Position numbers and translations under genes: made by a program
The notes under the pieces: generated by a model
The model's input: the letters and a program-made list of their open reading frames with translations, nothing else
Told to the model about the DNA's origin: nothing
Database searches by the model: none
From: Methylopila sp. 73B
GTDB taxonomy: Bacteria > Pseudomonadota > Alphaproteobacteria > Rhizobiales > Methylopilaceae
Reading direction: 5' to 3'
DNA: 64,000 nt
NCBI RefSeq assembly: GCF_000526315.1
Contig: NZ_JAFV01000001.1
Coordinates: 4,156,501 to 4,220,500, forward strand
Part shown: piece by piece, positions 46,054 through 54,478 of the stretch
Position numbering within the stretch: the first letter of the stretch is position 1
Layout of the letters: the number at the start of each line of letters is the position of its first letter

Positions 46054-47011
46054 CGGATGCGCTCCAGGAAGAATGAGTGTCGGACCGGCGCAGCGGCGCC
46101 TGCGGACGGTCGTCGAGGACGAGGCTGAGGAGCTCGGGCCGGGCGTAATGGCCGATTGAGTCCATCATCCGCTTGCGCTTCGTCACCAGCGCCATGTCGA
46201 GATCGGCGATCAGGATCCCCTCGCCCTCGGTGAGCGGCGGGGCGAGATGCGCGCCCTCCGGCGAGACGATCGCCGTCATGCAGCCGCCGGTGAGGGCCTT
46301 GCGGAGCTTTTCGTCGGGCGAGATCCGGGCGCGCTGCGCGTCGGTCAGCCAGCCCGTGGCGTTGACGACGAAGCAGCCGCTCTCCAGCGCGTGGTGACGG
46401 ATCGTCACCTCCATCTGGTCGGCGAAGATCGGCCCGACCATGGAGCCCGGGAACTGGGCGGCGTGGATTTCCTCATGGTCCGCCATGAGGGCGTAGCGGG
46501 CGAGCGGGTTGTAATGCTCCCAGCAGGCCAGCGCGCCGACGCGGCCGACCTTGGTGTCGACCGCGCGCAGGCCCGAGCCGTCGCCTTGGCCCCAGATCAT
46601 GCGCTCGTGGTAGGTCGGCGTGATCTTGCGGCGCTTGAGCTTCAGCGTCCCGTCGGCGTCGAAGATCAGCTGGGCGTTGTAGAGCGAGCCGTGGTCGCGC
46701 TCGTTCACCCCGAGCACGACCACGAGGCCTCGCCGCCGGGCCGCCGCCGACACCGCGTCGGTGACGGGCCCGGGCACGGCGACGGCGTGCTCGTAGAGCC
46801 TCAGGTGCTCTGCGCCGGTCGTGACCGGTGGATGCACGAAGGAGAAGTAGGGGTACCAGGGCAGGAAGGTCTCGGGGAACACCACGAACTCCGCGCCCTT
46901 GCCCGCCGCGCCGTCGAGCGCGTTCAGCACGCGGTCGAGCGTGCCCGCGCCGTCCTCGAGGTCGGGCGCGATCTGGACGGCCGCGGCGCGGACCGTGCGT
47001 TTCTCGGTCAT
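45959..47011 (-). CDS. Nit6803-type nitrilase (NitC)
   Basis: 350 residues from the ATG at 47011, chosen because AGGAGG is six bases away (the ATG at 47017 directly abuts it). The catalytic triad is visible: Glu47 ([12 protein letters not shown]), Lys129 ([11 protein letters not shown]) and Cys163 ([12 protein letters not shown]), with the CWEHYNP motif of true nitrilases. It hydrolyses an organic nitrile (cyanide in Nit1C organisms) to acid plus ammonia. The last about 30 residues, rich in Asp/Ala, are encoded by DNA shared with the next gene. Confidence 0.93.
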   Translation of the reverse strand: MTEKRTVRAAAVQIAPDLEDGAGTLDRVLNALDGAAGKGAEFVVFPETFLPWYPYFSFVHPPVTTGAEHLRLYEHAVAVPGPVTDAVSAAARRRGLVVVLGVNERDHGSLYNAQLIFDADGTLKLKRRKITPTYHERMIWGQGDGSGLRAVDTKVGRVGALACWEHYNPLARYALMADHEEIHAAQFPGSMVGPIFADQMEVTIRHHALESGCFVVNATGWLTDAQRARISPDEKLRKALTGGCMTAIVSPEGAHLAPPLTEGEGILIADLDMALVTKRKRMMDSIGHYARPELLSLVLDDRPQAPLRRSDTHSSWSASDDADADQAEADAADRGADQRVAVLRGPARRP

Positions 47012-47020
47012 GCTCATCCT

Positions 47021-47160
47021 CCTGACGTCAGGGGCCCTCACCCGGCCCTTCGGGCCGACCTCTCCCCACTGGGGAGAGGTAAGAGGCGGCGGCGCCCTCT
47101 CTTCACCTCTCCCCGGCGGGGAGAGGTCGACATCGCGTCAGCGATGGCGGGTGAGGGGGC
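47021..47160. repeat. Intergenic palindromic repeat element
   Basis: The space between the first two genes of the nitrilase operon holds nested palindromes: CCTGACGTCAGG (47021-47032), outer arms CCTCACCCG (47036-47044) and CGGGTGAGG (47148-47156), and two inner copies of ACCTCTCCCC/GGGGAGAGGT (47058-47080 and 47105-47127). This is the REP-like intergenic mosaic common in Hyphomicrobiales chromosomes. It could form a large mRNA hairpin that lowers expression of the genes behind it. Confidence 0.85.
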
Positions 47161-47181
47161 TCTTCGCGTTCAAGGCCGAGC

Positions 47182-47664
47182 TCACAGCGTCCAGGTGTCG
47201 AGGATGAAGGCGTTCTCCTTGCGGTGCAGGAGCACGATGTCGAGCACGTCGAGCGGGCTGATCGGCGTGACGCCGGGGATCAGCGCGCCTTCGCCGTGGC
47301 CGTAGAGCGCCTGGAGCGCGAACCGGCAGGCGTAGACCTTGCCGCCGTCGGCGAGGATCTTCTCGATCCGGTTGTTGAAGTTGAGGTGGCCCGGGAAGGC
47401 CTCGTCGCCGAGCTTCGGGAAGCCGCGCTGCACGCCGAGCGTGACGCCGGGGCCATAGAGCAGGACGGAGGTCTCGAAGCCCTTGGCGATCAGGCGCGAG
47501 GCCTGCAGCAGGTTCACGAGGCCAATCGAGCCTTCGAAGGCGACGGTGTGGAACGTGACGAGCGCCTTTTCGCCGGGCGCGGCCTTCACGTCCTCGAACA
47601 CCTTGGTTTCGTAATCGACCAGGAAGTCGCCCTTCTGATTGGCGGGCTTCGTCACTTCGGGCAT
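47182..47664 (-). CDS. Sll0783/MSMEG_0572-like nitrogen starvation response protein (NitB)
   Basis: 160 residues; GAGGAGA is about six bases before the ATG. Sequence [40 protein letters not shown] and [20 protein letters not shown] places it in the DsrE-like Sll0783 family, the lead gene of Nit1C clusters. Sll0783 is strongly induced by nitrogen lack in cyanobacteria, where it is linked to polyhydroxybutyrate formation. First gene of the operon here, behind a sigma-54-type promoter. Confidence 0.9.
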   Translation of the reverse strand: MPEVTKPANQKGDFLVDYETKVFEDVKAAPGEKALVTFHTVAFEGSIGLVNLLQASRLIAKGFETSVLLYGPGVTLGVQRGFPKLGDEAFPGHLNFNNRIEKILADGGKVYACRFALQALYGHGEGALIPGVTPISPLDVLDIVLLHRKENAFILDTWTL

Positions 47665-47716
47665 CGCTCTCTCCTCGTGTGGCCTCCGCGGCGCGGGCCG
47701 CAGGTCGCAAACAAAA

Positions 47717-47734
47717 GAGCAATCCGCGTGCCAA
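47717..47734 (-). promoter_or_regulatory. Sigma-54 (-24/-12) promoter of the nitrilase operon
   Basis: Read on the minus strand: TTGGCACGCGGATTGCTC. It matches the TGGCACG-N4-TTGC consensus exactly, with the GG and GC dinucleotides at the correct spacing, and sits 53 bp before the ATG of the first gene. Nitrogen control through an NtrC-type activator is therefore likely. Confidence 0.8.
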
Positions 47735-47753
47735 TCGCCGTTTTAGGAATGCG

Positions 47754-47890
47754 GTCATTGAATGACGCAATATGCATTCAATAATACATTCAATTTTGGC
47801 GCTTATGCTCATTTCGGCAAACGGATTCTCTTGGAATTGCGCAGGATGAGGGCGCCTGATGCGCATCTGCTGGGCATGAAATTGAATGCA
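47754..47890. promoter_or_regulatory. Repeated ATTGAATG/CATTCAAT operator sites
   Basis: ATTGAATG at 47757-47764 (inside the palindrome GTCATTGAATGAC), CATTCAAT at 47775-47782 and 47787-47794, and ATTGAATG at 47881-47888. TGCATTCAAT (47773-47782) and ATTGAATGCA (47881-47890) form distant inverted arms. They lie between the sigma-54 promoter and the divergent MocR gene, as expected for MocR or enhancer-activator binding with looping. Confidence 0.6.
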
Positions 47891-47965
47891 TTGATTGGGC
47901 GCTGGACGGCCGCTTCAATCCAGTCAATATTGCCTGCGACGCTTCTGTGAAAGCCGCGACCGTCG

Positions 47966-49342
47966 ATGCCCTGGACCCCCGACCTGACGCTCAGCGACAA
48001 GCCCCGCTACCTCGCGATCGCCGACGTGATCGCGGCCGATGTAAAGTCCGGCCGGCTTGCTATGGGCGATCGCCTGCCGCCCCAACGGACGCTCGCGAAG
48101 CGCCTCGACATGGATTTCACCACCGTCGCGCGCGGCTACGCGGAGGCCCGCAAGCGCGGCCTGATCGACAGCCGCGTGGGGCAGGGCACCTTCGTTCTCG
48201 GCGCGCCCAAGACCGCGGCGCTGCGCGCCTCCGCGAGGCTCTCCGCCGATCTCACCATGAACCTGCCGCCCGAGCCGACGGAGCCCGAGCTGCTCGAGAT
48301 GATGCGGGGCGGGCTCGCGCAGGTCGGCCGGGACCTCGTGAGCCGGCTGCGCTACCAGAACTTCGGCGGGTCGCCGGCGGACAAGGACGCGGCCTCGGCC
48401 TGGCTTGGCCGCCGCGCGCTGGTGCCGTCGCAGGACCGGTTGTTCGTGACCCCGGGCGCGCACGCGGCCCTGCTCGGCATTCTCGGCATCCTCGCCAAAC
48501 CCGGCGACGTGGTGCTGTGCGAGGCCGTGACCTACCCCGGCGTGCGGGCGATCGCGGCGCAGCTCGGCGTCCGGCTCGTCGGTCTGGCGATGGACGCGGA
48601 CGGCGTGACGCCGGCCGCCCTCGACGAGGCCTGCGAGCGGCTGGAGCCCAAGGCGCTCTACCTCAACCCGACACTGCAGAACCCCACGACCCTGACGATC
48701 TCGGAAGAACGGCGCGCGGCCCTCGCGGACGTGGCGAGGCTCCACGATCTGCCGATCGTCGAAGACGACGCCTACGGCTTCATCCCGACGCGCAAGATCT
48801 CGCCCTTCGCGGCGATCGCGCCCGACCTCACCTGGCACGTCGCAGGCCTCGCCAAATGCATCGGCGCGGGACTGCGTGCGGCTTATGTGGTGGCGCCGAG
48901 CGCGAAAGCCTCGTGGCCCTTCGTGGCGGCGCTCCGGGCCGCGAACGTCATGGCCTCGCCACTCACCGTCGCGCTCGCCACCGCCTGGATCGAGGACGGC
49001 ACGGCCGACGCCATCCTGCGGTTCATCCGGGCCGAAACCGCGGCGCGCCAGAAGCTTGCGACCGAGATCCTGCCGGCGGGATCCTTCGTGGCGGACCCGT
49101 TGAGCTTCAACCTCTGGATCCCGCTGCCGGCTCCCTGGAACCGCTCGTCCTTCGTCGGGCACCTGCGCGACACCGGCATCGGCGTGGTCGCGAGCGACGC
49201 CTTCGCCGCCGGCGGCCCGCCGAGCGAGGCCGTGCGCGTGTGCATAGGCGGCCCGTCGACCCGCGACGAGATCCGCCGCGCGCTGGAGTTCATCGGCCAC
49301 GCGCTGGCCGAGCCGCCTGAGCTCGCCTCGTCCTACATCTGA
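47966..49342 (+). CDS. MocR-type regulator (GntR HTH + aminotransferase domain)
   Basis: 458 residues: GntR winged helix at 1-75 (IADVIAADVKSGRLAMGDRL, LPPQRTLAKRLDMDFTTVAR) joined to a fold-type I aminotransferase domain with AHAALLGILGILAKPGDVVL, LNPTLQNPTTLTIS, VEDDAYGF and the PLP lysine Lys297 in GLAKCIGAGLRAAYV. MocR proteins sense PLP-bound amino compounds and activate or repress divergent genes. It is divergent from the nitrilase operon and probably regulates it through the intervening repeats. Confidence 0.92.
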   Translation: MPWTPDLTLSDKPRYLAIADVIAADVKSGRLAMGDRLPPQRTLAKRLDMDFTTVARGYAEARKRGLIDSRVGQGTFVLGAPKTAALRASARLSADLTMNLPPEPTEPELLEMMRGGLAQVGRDLVSRLRYQNFGGSPADKDAASAWLGRRALVPSQDRLFVTPGAHAALLGILGILAKPGDVVLCEAVTYPGVRAIAAQLGVRLVGLAMDADGVTPAALDEACERLEPKALYLNPTLQNPTTLTISEERRAALADVARLHDLPIVEDDAYGFIPTRKISPFAAIAPDLTWHVAGLAKCIGAGLRAAYVVAPSAKASWPFVAALRAANVMASPLTVALATAWIEDGTADAILRFIRAETAARQKLATEILPAGSFVADPLSFNLWIPLPAPWNRSSFVGHLRDTGIGVVASDAFAAGGPPSEAVRVCIGGPSTRDEIRRALEFIGHALAEPPELASSYI

Positions 49343-49377
49343 CGCACGCTTCTCCTCGAAGGGTCAGCGACGGCGTC

Positions 49378-51120
49378 TCAGCTCCGGACGTTGTCCCGCG
49401 CGACCGCCAGCGGGACGTAGTGGTGCGGCTGGCGCATCGTCACGAGGTCCTTCCGGCGGATCGGATTGGTGGGGTAGGGGGTCGCGAGGTTCGTCGTGTC
49501 GAGCGTCGAGACCGCGACGCCTTCGCCCTCGAACACCACGGACTCGGTCCGGGGAAAGGTGAAGGTCTCGGGCCCGAACACGCCGCTCTTGCCGGCATAG
49601 CCGCGCTCGGCGTCGACCACGTTGGCGAAGGCGAGCACCACGTTGTTCTCGCCCGCCCGCGCGCGGAAATGGTGCCAGTGCACGGGGTCCGCGCCGGTCG
49701 GGATCGGATAGTTCTGCCGCACCGTCGTGCCCGCGTGCCCGTAGGAGAACACGCCGCCCTGGGCGGCGGGGCAGGCGATCAGGTCGCAGCCCTTCAGCGC
49801 GAGCACGCGGCCGGCTTCCGGGAACAGCGCGTCATGGCCGATCAGGAGGCCGATGCGCCCCAGCGGCAGGTCGAACACGCGCCAGCGGTCGCCCGCCGTG
49901 GCCCAGGGCCGGTCGTGGTCGCTGAGATGCGTCTTGCGGTAGTCGCCTGCGACGCCCTCGGGGCCGACCAGGACGGCGGCGTTGTAGACGGCGTCGCCGT
50001 CGGCTTCGGCAAGGCCCGCCACGATGTGGACGCCGAGCCGGGCCGCGATCGCGTAGAGGCGCGTCACGGCGACGCCCGAGAGCGGCTCCGCCCGGCTCGC
50101 CGGATCGTCGAGGCCTGTGAGCGACAGCTCGGGAAACACGACCAGGCTGGCGCCGCGCGCGGCGGCGTCCGCGGCGAGCTCCGCGATGCGGGCGAGGTTG
50201 GCGTCGACGTCGGAGGTCGGGCTGAACTGCGCCGCGGCGACCTTGGACACGCGGCCCGCCGGGAGCGGCTGGTGGCCATAGAGGCCGTGGAAGTCGAGCG
50301 GGTTCCAGCCGGACTGGCCGGTCGCGAGTTCGGCGTAGAGCTCGGGGCGGCGCTGGGCGAAGGTCGGCTCGCCCAGCACGGTGCGCGCCCGCGCCCGGTC
50401 GGTGTCGACGTCCGCGTAGATCACGCCGTCGCCGCCGTCGATCACCGCCGCGATCGCGCCGTCGGGTTCGATCACGCAGCTGCCGCCGGAGAACTGCACC
50501 GTGCGCTCGAGGCCCCAGCGGTTGCTCTCAATGAGGTAGCAGGAGTTCTCGAACGCGCGGCTGATCCAGTACGGCGCCGGCGTGCGCTCCGACAGCCAGT
50601 TCGAGACGTGGCAGATGACGTCGGCGCCGTCGAGCGCGACGAGCCGCGCCGTCTCCACGAAGTGGATGTCCATGCAGATGAGCAGCGTGATGCGGCCGAT
50701 CGGCGTCTCGAACACCTGATGGCCGAGATCGCCCGGCGCCGCCCATTTCGGCTCGGAGATGTAGGGGTGGCTCTTCCGGTGCTTGCCGACGAGGCCCTCG
50801 GGACCGATCAGCGCGGCGGCGTTGAAGTAGAGGTTGGTCGTCGGGTCGACCTCCGGCATTCCGATGACGATGTAGGTCCCGGTCTCCCGGGCGAGCGCGG
50901 CGAAGCGATCGGTCGTCGGTCCCGGGATGGTCTCGACCTGGGAGGCGACTTCGTCCCGGTCGAACCAGCAGTACCCGGTCGTCCCCATCTCGGGCGTCAC
51001 GATCAGCTTCGCGCCGTTGTCCGCCGCTTCGCGCACGAGCGTGAGCAGGCGCGCGATGTTGCGCTCCTTTTCGAACATCGTGGGTTCGAACTGGACCGCT
51101 GCTGCTTTGAAGATCGGCAC
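49378..51120 (-). CDS. Tandem carbon-nitrogen hydrolase (two nitrilase-fold domains)
   Basis: 580 residues. Domain 1 (about 1-285) has a full triad: Glu44 (VTPEMGTTGY), Lys116 (GKHRKSHPYIS) and Cys149 (LLICMDIHF). Domain 2 (about 292-580) keeps Glu331 (VFPELSLTG) and Lys396 (DYRKTHLSDHD) but has Gly428 where Cys belongs (GLLIGHDALFPEAG), so only the first half should hydrolyse. It likely acts as an amidase on a small amide in the DMF pathway region. It is the downstream partner of the outer-membrane protein gene. Confidence 0.9.
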   Translation of the reverse strand: MPIFKAAAVQFEPTMFEKERNIARLLTLVREAADNGAKLIVTPEMGTTGYCWFDRDEVASQVETIPGPTTDRFAALARETGTYIVIGMPEVDPTTNLYFNAAALIGPEGLVGKHRKSHPYISEPKWAAPGDLGHQVFETPIGRITLLICMDIHFVETARLVALDGADVICHVSNWLSERTPAPYWISRAFENSCYLIESNRWGLERTVQFSGGSCVIEPDGAIAAVIDGGDGVIYADVDTDRARARTVLGEPTFAQRRPELYAELATGQSGWNPLDFHGLYGHQPLPAGRVSKVAAAQFSPTSDVDANLARIAELAADAAARGASLVVFPELSLTGLDDPASRAEPLSGVAVTRLYAIAARLGVHIVAGLAEADGDAVYNAAVLVGPEGVAGDYRKTHLSDHDRPWATAGDRWRVFDLPLGRIGLLIGHDALFPEAGRVLALKGCDLIACPAAQGGVFSYGHAGTTVRQNYPIPTGADPVHWHHFRARAGENNVVLAFANVVDAERGYAGKSGVFGPETFTFPRTESVVFEGEGVAVSTLDTTNLATPYPTNPIRRKDLVTMRQPHHYVPLAVARDNVRS

Positions 51121-51235
51121 CGTTATCTCCGCCGGAGAAGACGACGCCGCCTGACGCGGGCGTCGTTCAAACAGGAAAAGGCGTCGCGCCTGTTCAGGGG
51201 CGCGACGCCGCGGCTGAAAGCCGGAGTGGGGTCGG

Positions 51236-52051
51236 TTACTTCAGCTTGCTGAAGGACGTGTCGAACGACAGGCTCGCCATGTAGCGATCGCCGCACGAGT
51301 TGAACTGGCCGATGAAGGTGGCGCACTCGCGACGCGACAGGTTGCTGTCGGTGTAGCGAAGGTCGAGGGTCATCGCCTTGTAGGTGAAGCCCACGCCGGC
51401 GTTCCAGAAGGTGTAGTCCGGAATGATGGGCGACTTGATCCAGAACTTGCCGACTTCGGCCGAGACGTAGGCGCCCACGTCCGGGATCGGCATCAGCGAC
51501 GACGGGATCGAGTACTTGGCGAACAGCGAGCTGTGGGTGCTGTCGTCGCCGATGTTGACGAAGTCGCTCGTCCAATAGACGTTTGCGCCGACCGAGAAGT
51601 CGGCGGTCACCGCGTACTTCGCGATGCCGTAGATCTTCCAGAAGTCGAGCGAACGCGTGCCGTTGATCTGGCCGACGTAGTCGATGTAGAGGAAGCCGGC
51701 GTCGAGGGTCAGCGCGTCGAAGGTGTGACGCACGCCGCCGTAGTAGTCGAGCTCGGCCGTGGGGTCAGCGCCGCCGAAGTTGACGTTCGACGCCCAGAAG
51801 CCGGCGTAGACCCAATCGAACGCCGAGACTTCGACGTAGCCCTGGACCGCCGGGTCGCCCTTGCTCTGGCTGACGCTGCGCAGGTTGTACTCGGTGGCGA
51901 ACTTCACGCCGAACGAGACGTCGATCGGAGACATCGTCTCGACGACGAAGGCTTCGGGGGCGGCGAGATCCGCGGCCATGGCGGCGTCGCTCAGCGGCAG
52001 AGCCGCGGCCCCGACGAGCGCGGCGCAGGCAAGTTTCATAGCGTAAGACAT
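51236..52051 (-). CDS. Outer-membrane beta-barrel protein (TIGR02001-like)
   Basis: 271 residues: signal peptide (KLACAALVGAAALPLSDAAMA) followed by an alternating-hydrophobicity barrel with FGVKFATEYNLRSVSQSKGD near the N-terminus and ending FDTSFSK. This GxxxATEYxxRSxSQ opening fits the TIGR02001 family of uncharacterised outer-membrane proteins, often co-regulated with catabolic genes. It could be a pore for amide or amine substrates; this is inference from the neighbourhood. A TCTAGA motif lies about 45 bp upstream of the start. Confidence 0.8.
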   Translation of the reverse strand: MSYAMKLACAALVGAAALPLSDAAMAADLAAPEAFVVETMSPIDVSFGVKFATEYNLRSVSQSKGDPAVQGYVEVSAFDWVYAGFWASNVNFGGADPTAELDYYGGVRHTFDALTLDAGFLYIDYVGQINGTRSLDFWKIYGIAKYAVTADFSVGANVYWTSDFVNIGDDSTHSSLFAKYSIPSSLMPIPDVGAYVSAEVGKFWIKSPIIPDYTFWNAGVGFTYKAMTLDLRYTDSNLSRRECATFIGQFNSCGDRYMASLSFDTSFSKLK

Positions 52052-52087
52052 TCCCGAAGGTCCCCGTCAGACAATTCTGATAAGTCA

Positions 52088-52106
52088 TCTAAGCTTCATC
52101 TAGATG
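52088..52106. promoter_or_regulatory. CATCTAGATG motif upstream of the outer-membrane protein gene
   Basis: A perfect 10-bp palindrome CATCTAGATG (52097-52106) with a partial copy CATCTA nine bases before it (TCTAAG at 52088-52093). A weaker ACTAGATG is at 52288-52295. The same core stands at the other promoters of the DMF region. Confidence 0.55.
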
Positions 52107-52301
52107 CGGTCGCTAGGCCAAAAATGCTGCGCTGGCGAAGAAGAGAAGCACGTGTTGCGAGAATGCAGCACTTCGGATTGGCGGTTAAGGGATTGGAAAG
52201 ACATGCACACGCGAGGCAAGACGCCGCACGTTGCTCGCGATGATCGGATTAAAACTACGCGCGGGCGCCGCAGCAAAAGGCAGTCTGACTAGATGAAATG
52301 A

Positions 52302-52598
52302 TCAAACAAGCGGCAGGTCGCTCCGCTTGAACAGAAAGATGCTTGAACCGCTGGTTGTGCTGTCCGCGGAGGGCACGTGCAGCTGTTCGGTCAGGTATCG
52401 AAACACGATGCGCGCGGCCGCAGCCGACAAGGTCGGCTTCCAGAGCCAGATGTCGCGGTCCTGATCCACCGCGTTCTCGTCGAACAGCGCCGCCCTAGCA
52501 TCCTCGGCGCAGCCGACGCGCCACTCCGTTGGATTTCCGCCGAATTCCTTGATGTAGCTCAGGAATTCGAACTTGACCTGCTGGGGGCTGAACACCAT
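52302..52598 (-). CDS. Hypothetical protein in the DMFase operon
   Basis: 98 residues, no signal or membrane helix. The sequence QVKFEFLSYIKEFGGNPTEW then RVGCAEDARAALFDEN and WLWKPTLSAAAARIVFRYLT looks like a small alpha/beta fold. It begins 5 bp after the Sel1 gene stop on the same strand, so it is coupled to it. I do not recognise the family. No ribosome site stands out. Confidence 0.6.
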   Translation of the reverse strand: MVFSPQQVKFEFLSYIKEFGGNPTEWRVGCAEDARAALFDENAVDQDRDIWLWKPTLSAAAARIVFRYLTEQLHVPSADSTTSGSSIFLFKRSDLPLV

Positions 52599-52603
52599 CG
52601 CGG

Positions 52604-53302
52604 TCAGCCGGGCATCGGATTGAGGCGGGCGTGCCGGGAGGTCTCGGCCGTGCGCGAGCGCCAGCGCTCGACGCCCGCGGCGCCCTCGCGCTTCTCGTCG
52701 GCGGACATCTGCCCGGCGATCGCCTCCAGCGCGTTGAGCGCGGAGCCGACGCCATGCTGGGCCGCCAGCGACAGCCAGACATAGGCCTGCGCCCGGTTCT
52801 TCTCGACGCCTATTCCGTTGGCGTACAAAAACCCAAGACGCGCCTGCGACGGGTAATGGCCGGCCTCCGCCGCCGCGCGATACCAGCGCGCCGCCTCGAC
52901 GGGATCGAGCCCGACGCCCTCGCCCTTCGAGCAGAGGGTCGCGAGATTGTACTGGGCGAACACGTCGCCCTGTTCGGCGGCGCGCCGCAGCCAGGCGGCG
53001 CCGGCGGGGACGTCGGTCGCAACGCCCTGTCCCATCGCCAGCATCGCGCCGACGTTGGTCTGCGCGAGCGGATTGCCCGCCTCGGCGCCTTCAAGATAGA
53101 GGGCGAAGGCCTTCGGGAGCGAGGCGGACACGCCCTCGCCGTGCGCGTACATCGCGCCGAGCCAGGTCTTGGCCTCCGCGTCGCCGGCGTCGGCGAGGCT
53201 CGAGAACTGCGCGAAGGCGTCGTCGAAGTCGCCGCGCTTGTACGCGGAGACCGCGGCGCCGATCACCGTGGCGTCGTCGACGGGGATCTGAAGGGAGAGC
53301 AT
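52604..53302 (-). CDS. Sel1-repeat protein
   Basis: 232 residues from the ATG at 53302, with GGGA upstream of it. After about 30 residues come at least four Sel1/TPR-like repeats (AKTWLGAMYAHGEGVSASLP, AQTNVGAMLAMGQGV, AQYNLATLCSKGEGV, SQARLGFLYANGIGV), a solenoid for protein contacts. No export signal. It lies 4 bp after the Rieske-like gene, and may scaffold or help assemble the DMFase complex. Confidence 0.88.
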   Translation of the reverse strand: MLSLQIPVDDATVIGAAVSAYKRGDFDDAFAQFSSLADAGDAEAKTWLGAMYAHGEGVSASLPKAFALYLEGAEAGNPLAQTNVGAMLAMGQGVATDVPAGAAWLRRAAEQGDVFAQYNLATLCSKGEGVGLDPVEAARWYRAAAEAGHYPSQARLGFLYANGIGVEKNRAQAYVWLSLAAQHGVGSALNALEAIAGQMSADEKREGAAGVERWRSRTAETSRHARLNPMPG

Positions 53303-53306
53303 GGGA

Positions 53307-54398
53307 TCAGCCTCTCGGATTCTGGAACAGGGGCTGGGGAAGGTCCTCGCGCGGCGCCCGGGCCACCCGCTCCGCGAGCGCGCGCTGCATCCAGAGGCCG
53401 TGAGGTTCGGACTGGCGGGGGGGCGGCGCGCCGATGGTCTCGGGCCGGAACTGCGTGCCCCAGCGCGACAGCGCGAGATGCTCCTGGGCGGCCCCGCCGG
53501 CGCGTCGGTCGATCTCGGCGCGCCAGAAGGCTGCGCTCGTCGCAGCGCCCTCGCCATAGACCGAGACGCGGCACAGCGTCTGTCCGATCGCGGTCGGCTG
53601 GAGGACGACGACGCAGGTCTCGTCGGCGGTCGCGAGCAGCACGAGGTTCGGAAACAGCCAGGCCGTGCGCGCTTCGCGGCCGTCGGCTAAGGTGGTCACG
53701 CCGAGGAGCCAGCGGTCGCTGTCGTCGAACAGCGGCTCGCCGCCGGCGAGATGCTGCCCGACGAGCTTCCAGTTGGCGGGATGTTCGAGCCAGATCCCGT
53801 CGAACCGGGCGCTCTTGTGGTTGCCGAAGAAGCCGCCGAGCTGGTTCAGCGTGGCGAGGCTGGCCTCGGGCGCAGCGGGCGCGACGTCCAGGTTGACGAA
53901 GATCAGCGGCCCCCAGCTGCGGACGTGCGCGGTCAGCAGCCGCTCCGGTCGCAGCCCGAGATACTGGTGCATCTCCGGCGCGCCCTCGCCGAGATCGCGC
54001 GCGGGGATCGCGGACCGGTCGCGGCTGTAGCCGCAGGAGGTGAAGGAGCACTTGGTTTTGGCGCCGGTCTGGCACTGCAGCGGCACCATGCGGCAGCCGC
54101 CGTGCTGCGCCTTGTTGAAGCGCGCGGCGAGGCCGCCCTCCGTGCGCTGCACGTGGACGCCATGGGTTCCGATCGTGAAGGGCAGCAGGTCGCCGACGTG
54201 CGGGATCGCCTCATGCGCGCCGACGCAGATCCAGTCCCGCGTCCACACCGCCTCGTCTTCGAGCAGGGTGAAGGGCAGCGACCGGAACGCCGCCGGCGGG
54301 AGCACGCGGGGCGCGTCGCCGAGGGCCTCCGCGTAGAAGGCGGACGACGCCAGGTCGCGCCCCTCGTCGTGATAGCCGAGGTCGGGTCTGTGCGACAT
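53307..54398 (-). CDS. Rieske-oxygenase-like protein with degenerate metal sites
   Basis: 363 residues from the ATG at 54398 (AGGGA about eight bases upstream). The overall order (FYAEALG..LPFTLLEDEAVW, TRDWICVGAHEAIPHVGD, ANWKLVGQHL) is that of a ring-hydroxylating oxygenase alpha subunit. But the Rieske ligand pair CXH reads A97-Q98-H99, and CX2H reads C117-S-F-T120 (KCSFTSCGYSRD), and no E..YHxxxxH iron site follows NWK. Extra cysteines (C102, C109, C117, C122) are present. It is either a pseudoenzyme or uses a different cluster. It follows the DMFase large subunit gene by 80 bp. Confidence 0.75.
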   Translation of the reverse strand: MSHRPDLGYHDEGRDLASSAFYAEALGDAPRVLPPAAFRSLPFTLLEDEAVWTRDWICVGAHEAIPHVGDLLPFTIGTHGVHVQRTEGGLAARFNKAQHGGCRMVPLQCQTGAKTKCSFTSCGYSRDRSAIPARDLGEGAPEMHQYLGLRPERLLTAHVRSWGPLIFVNLDVAPAAPEASLATLNQLGGFFGNHKSARFDGIWLEHPANWKLVGQHLAGGEPLFDDSDRWLLGVTTLADGREARTAWLFPNLVLLATADETCVVVLQPTAIGQTLCRVSVYGEGAATSAAFWRAEIDRRAGGAAQEHLALSRWGTQFRPETIGAPPPRQSEPHGLWMQRALAERVARAPREDLPQPLFQNPRG

Positions 54399-54478
54399 GG
54401 TCCGATCCCTCATTGATCGATGGAAGAGCCGGCGCCCGCAGGGGAAGAGTGCGGGCGCCGGCGGCTGGCCCCGCGCGT

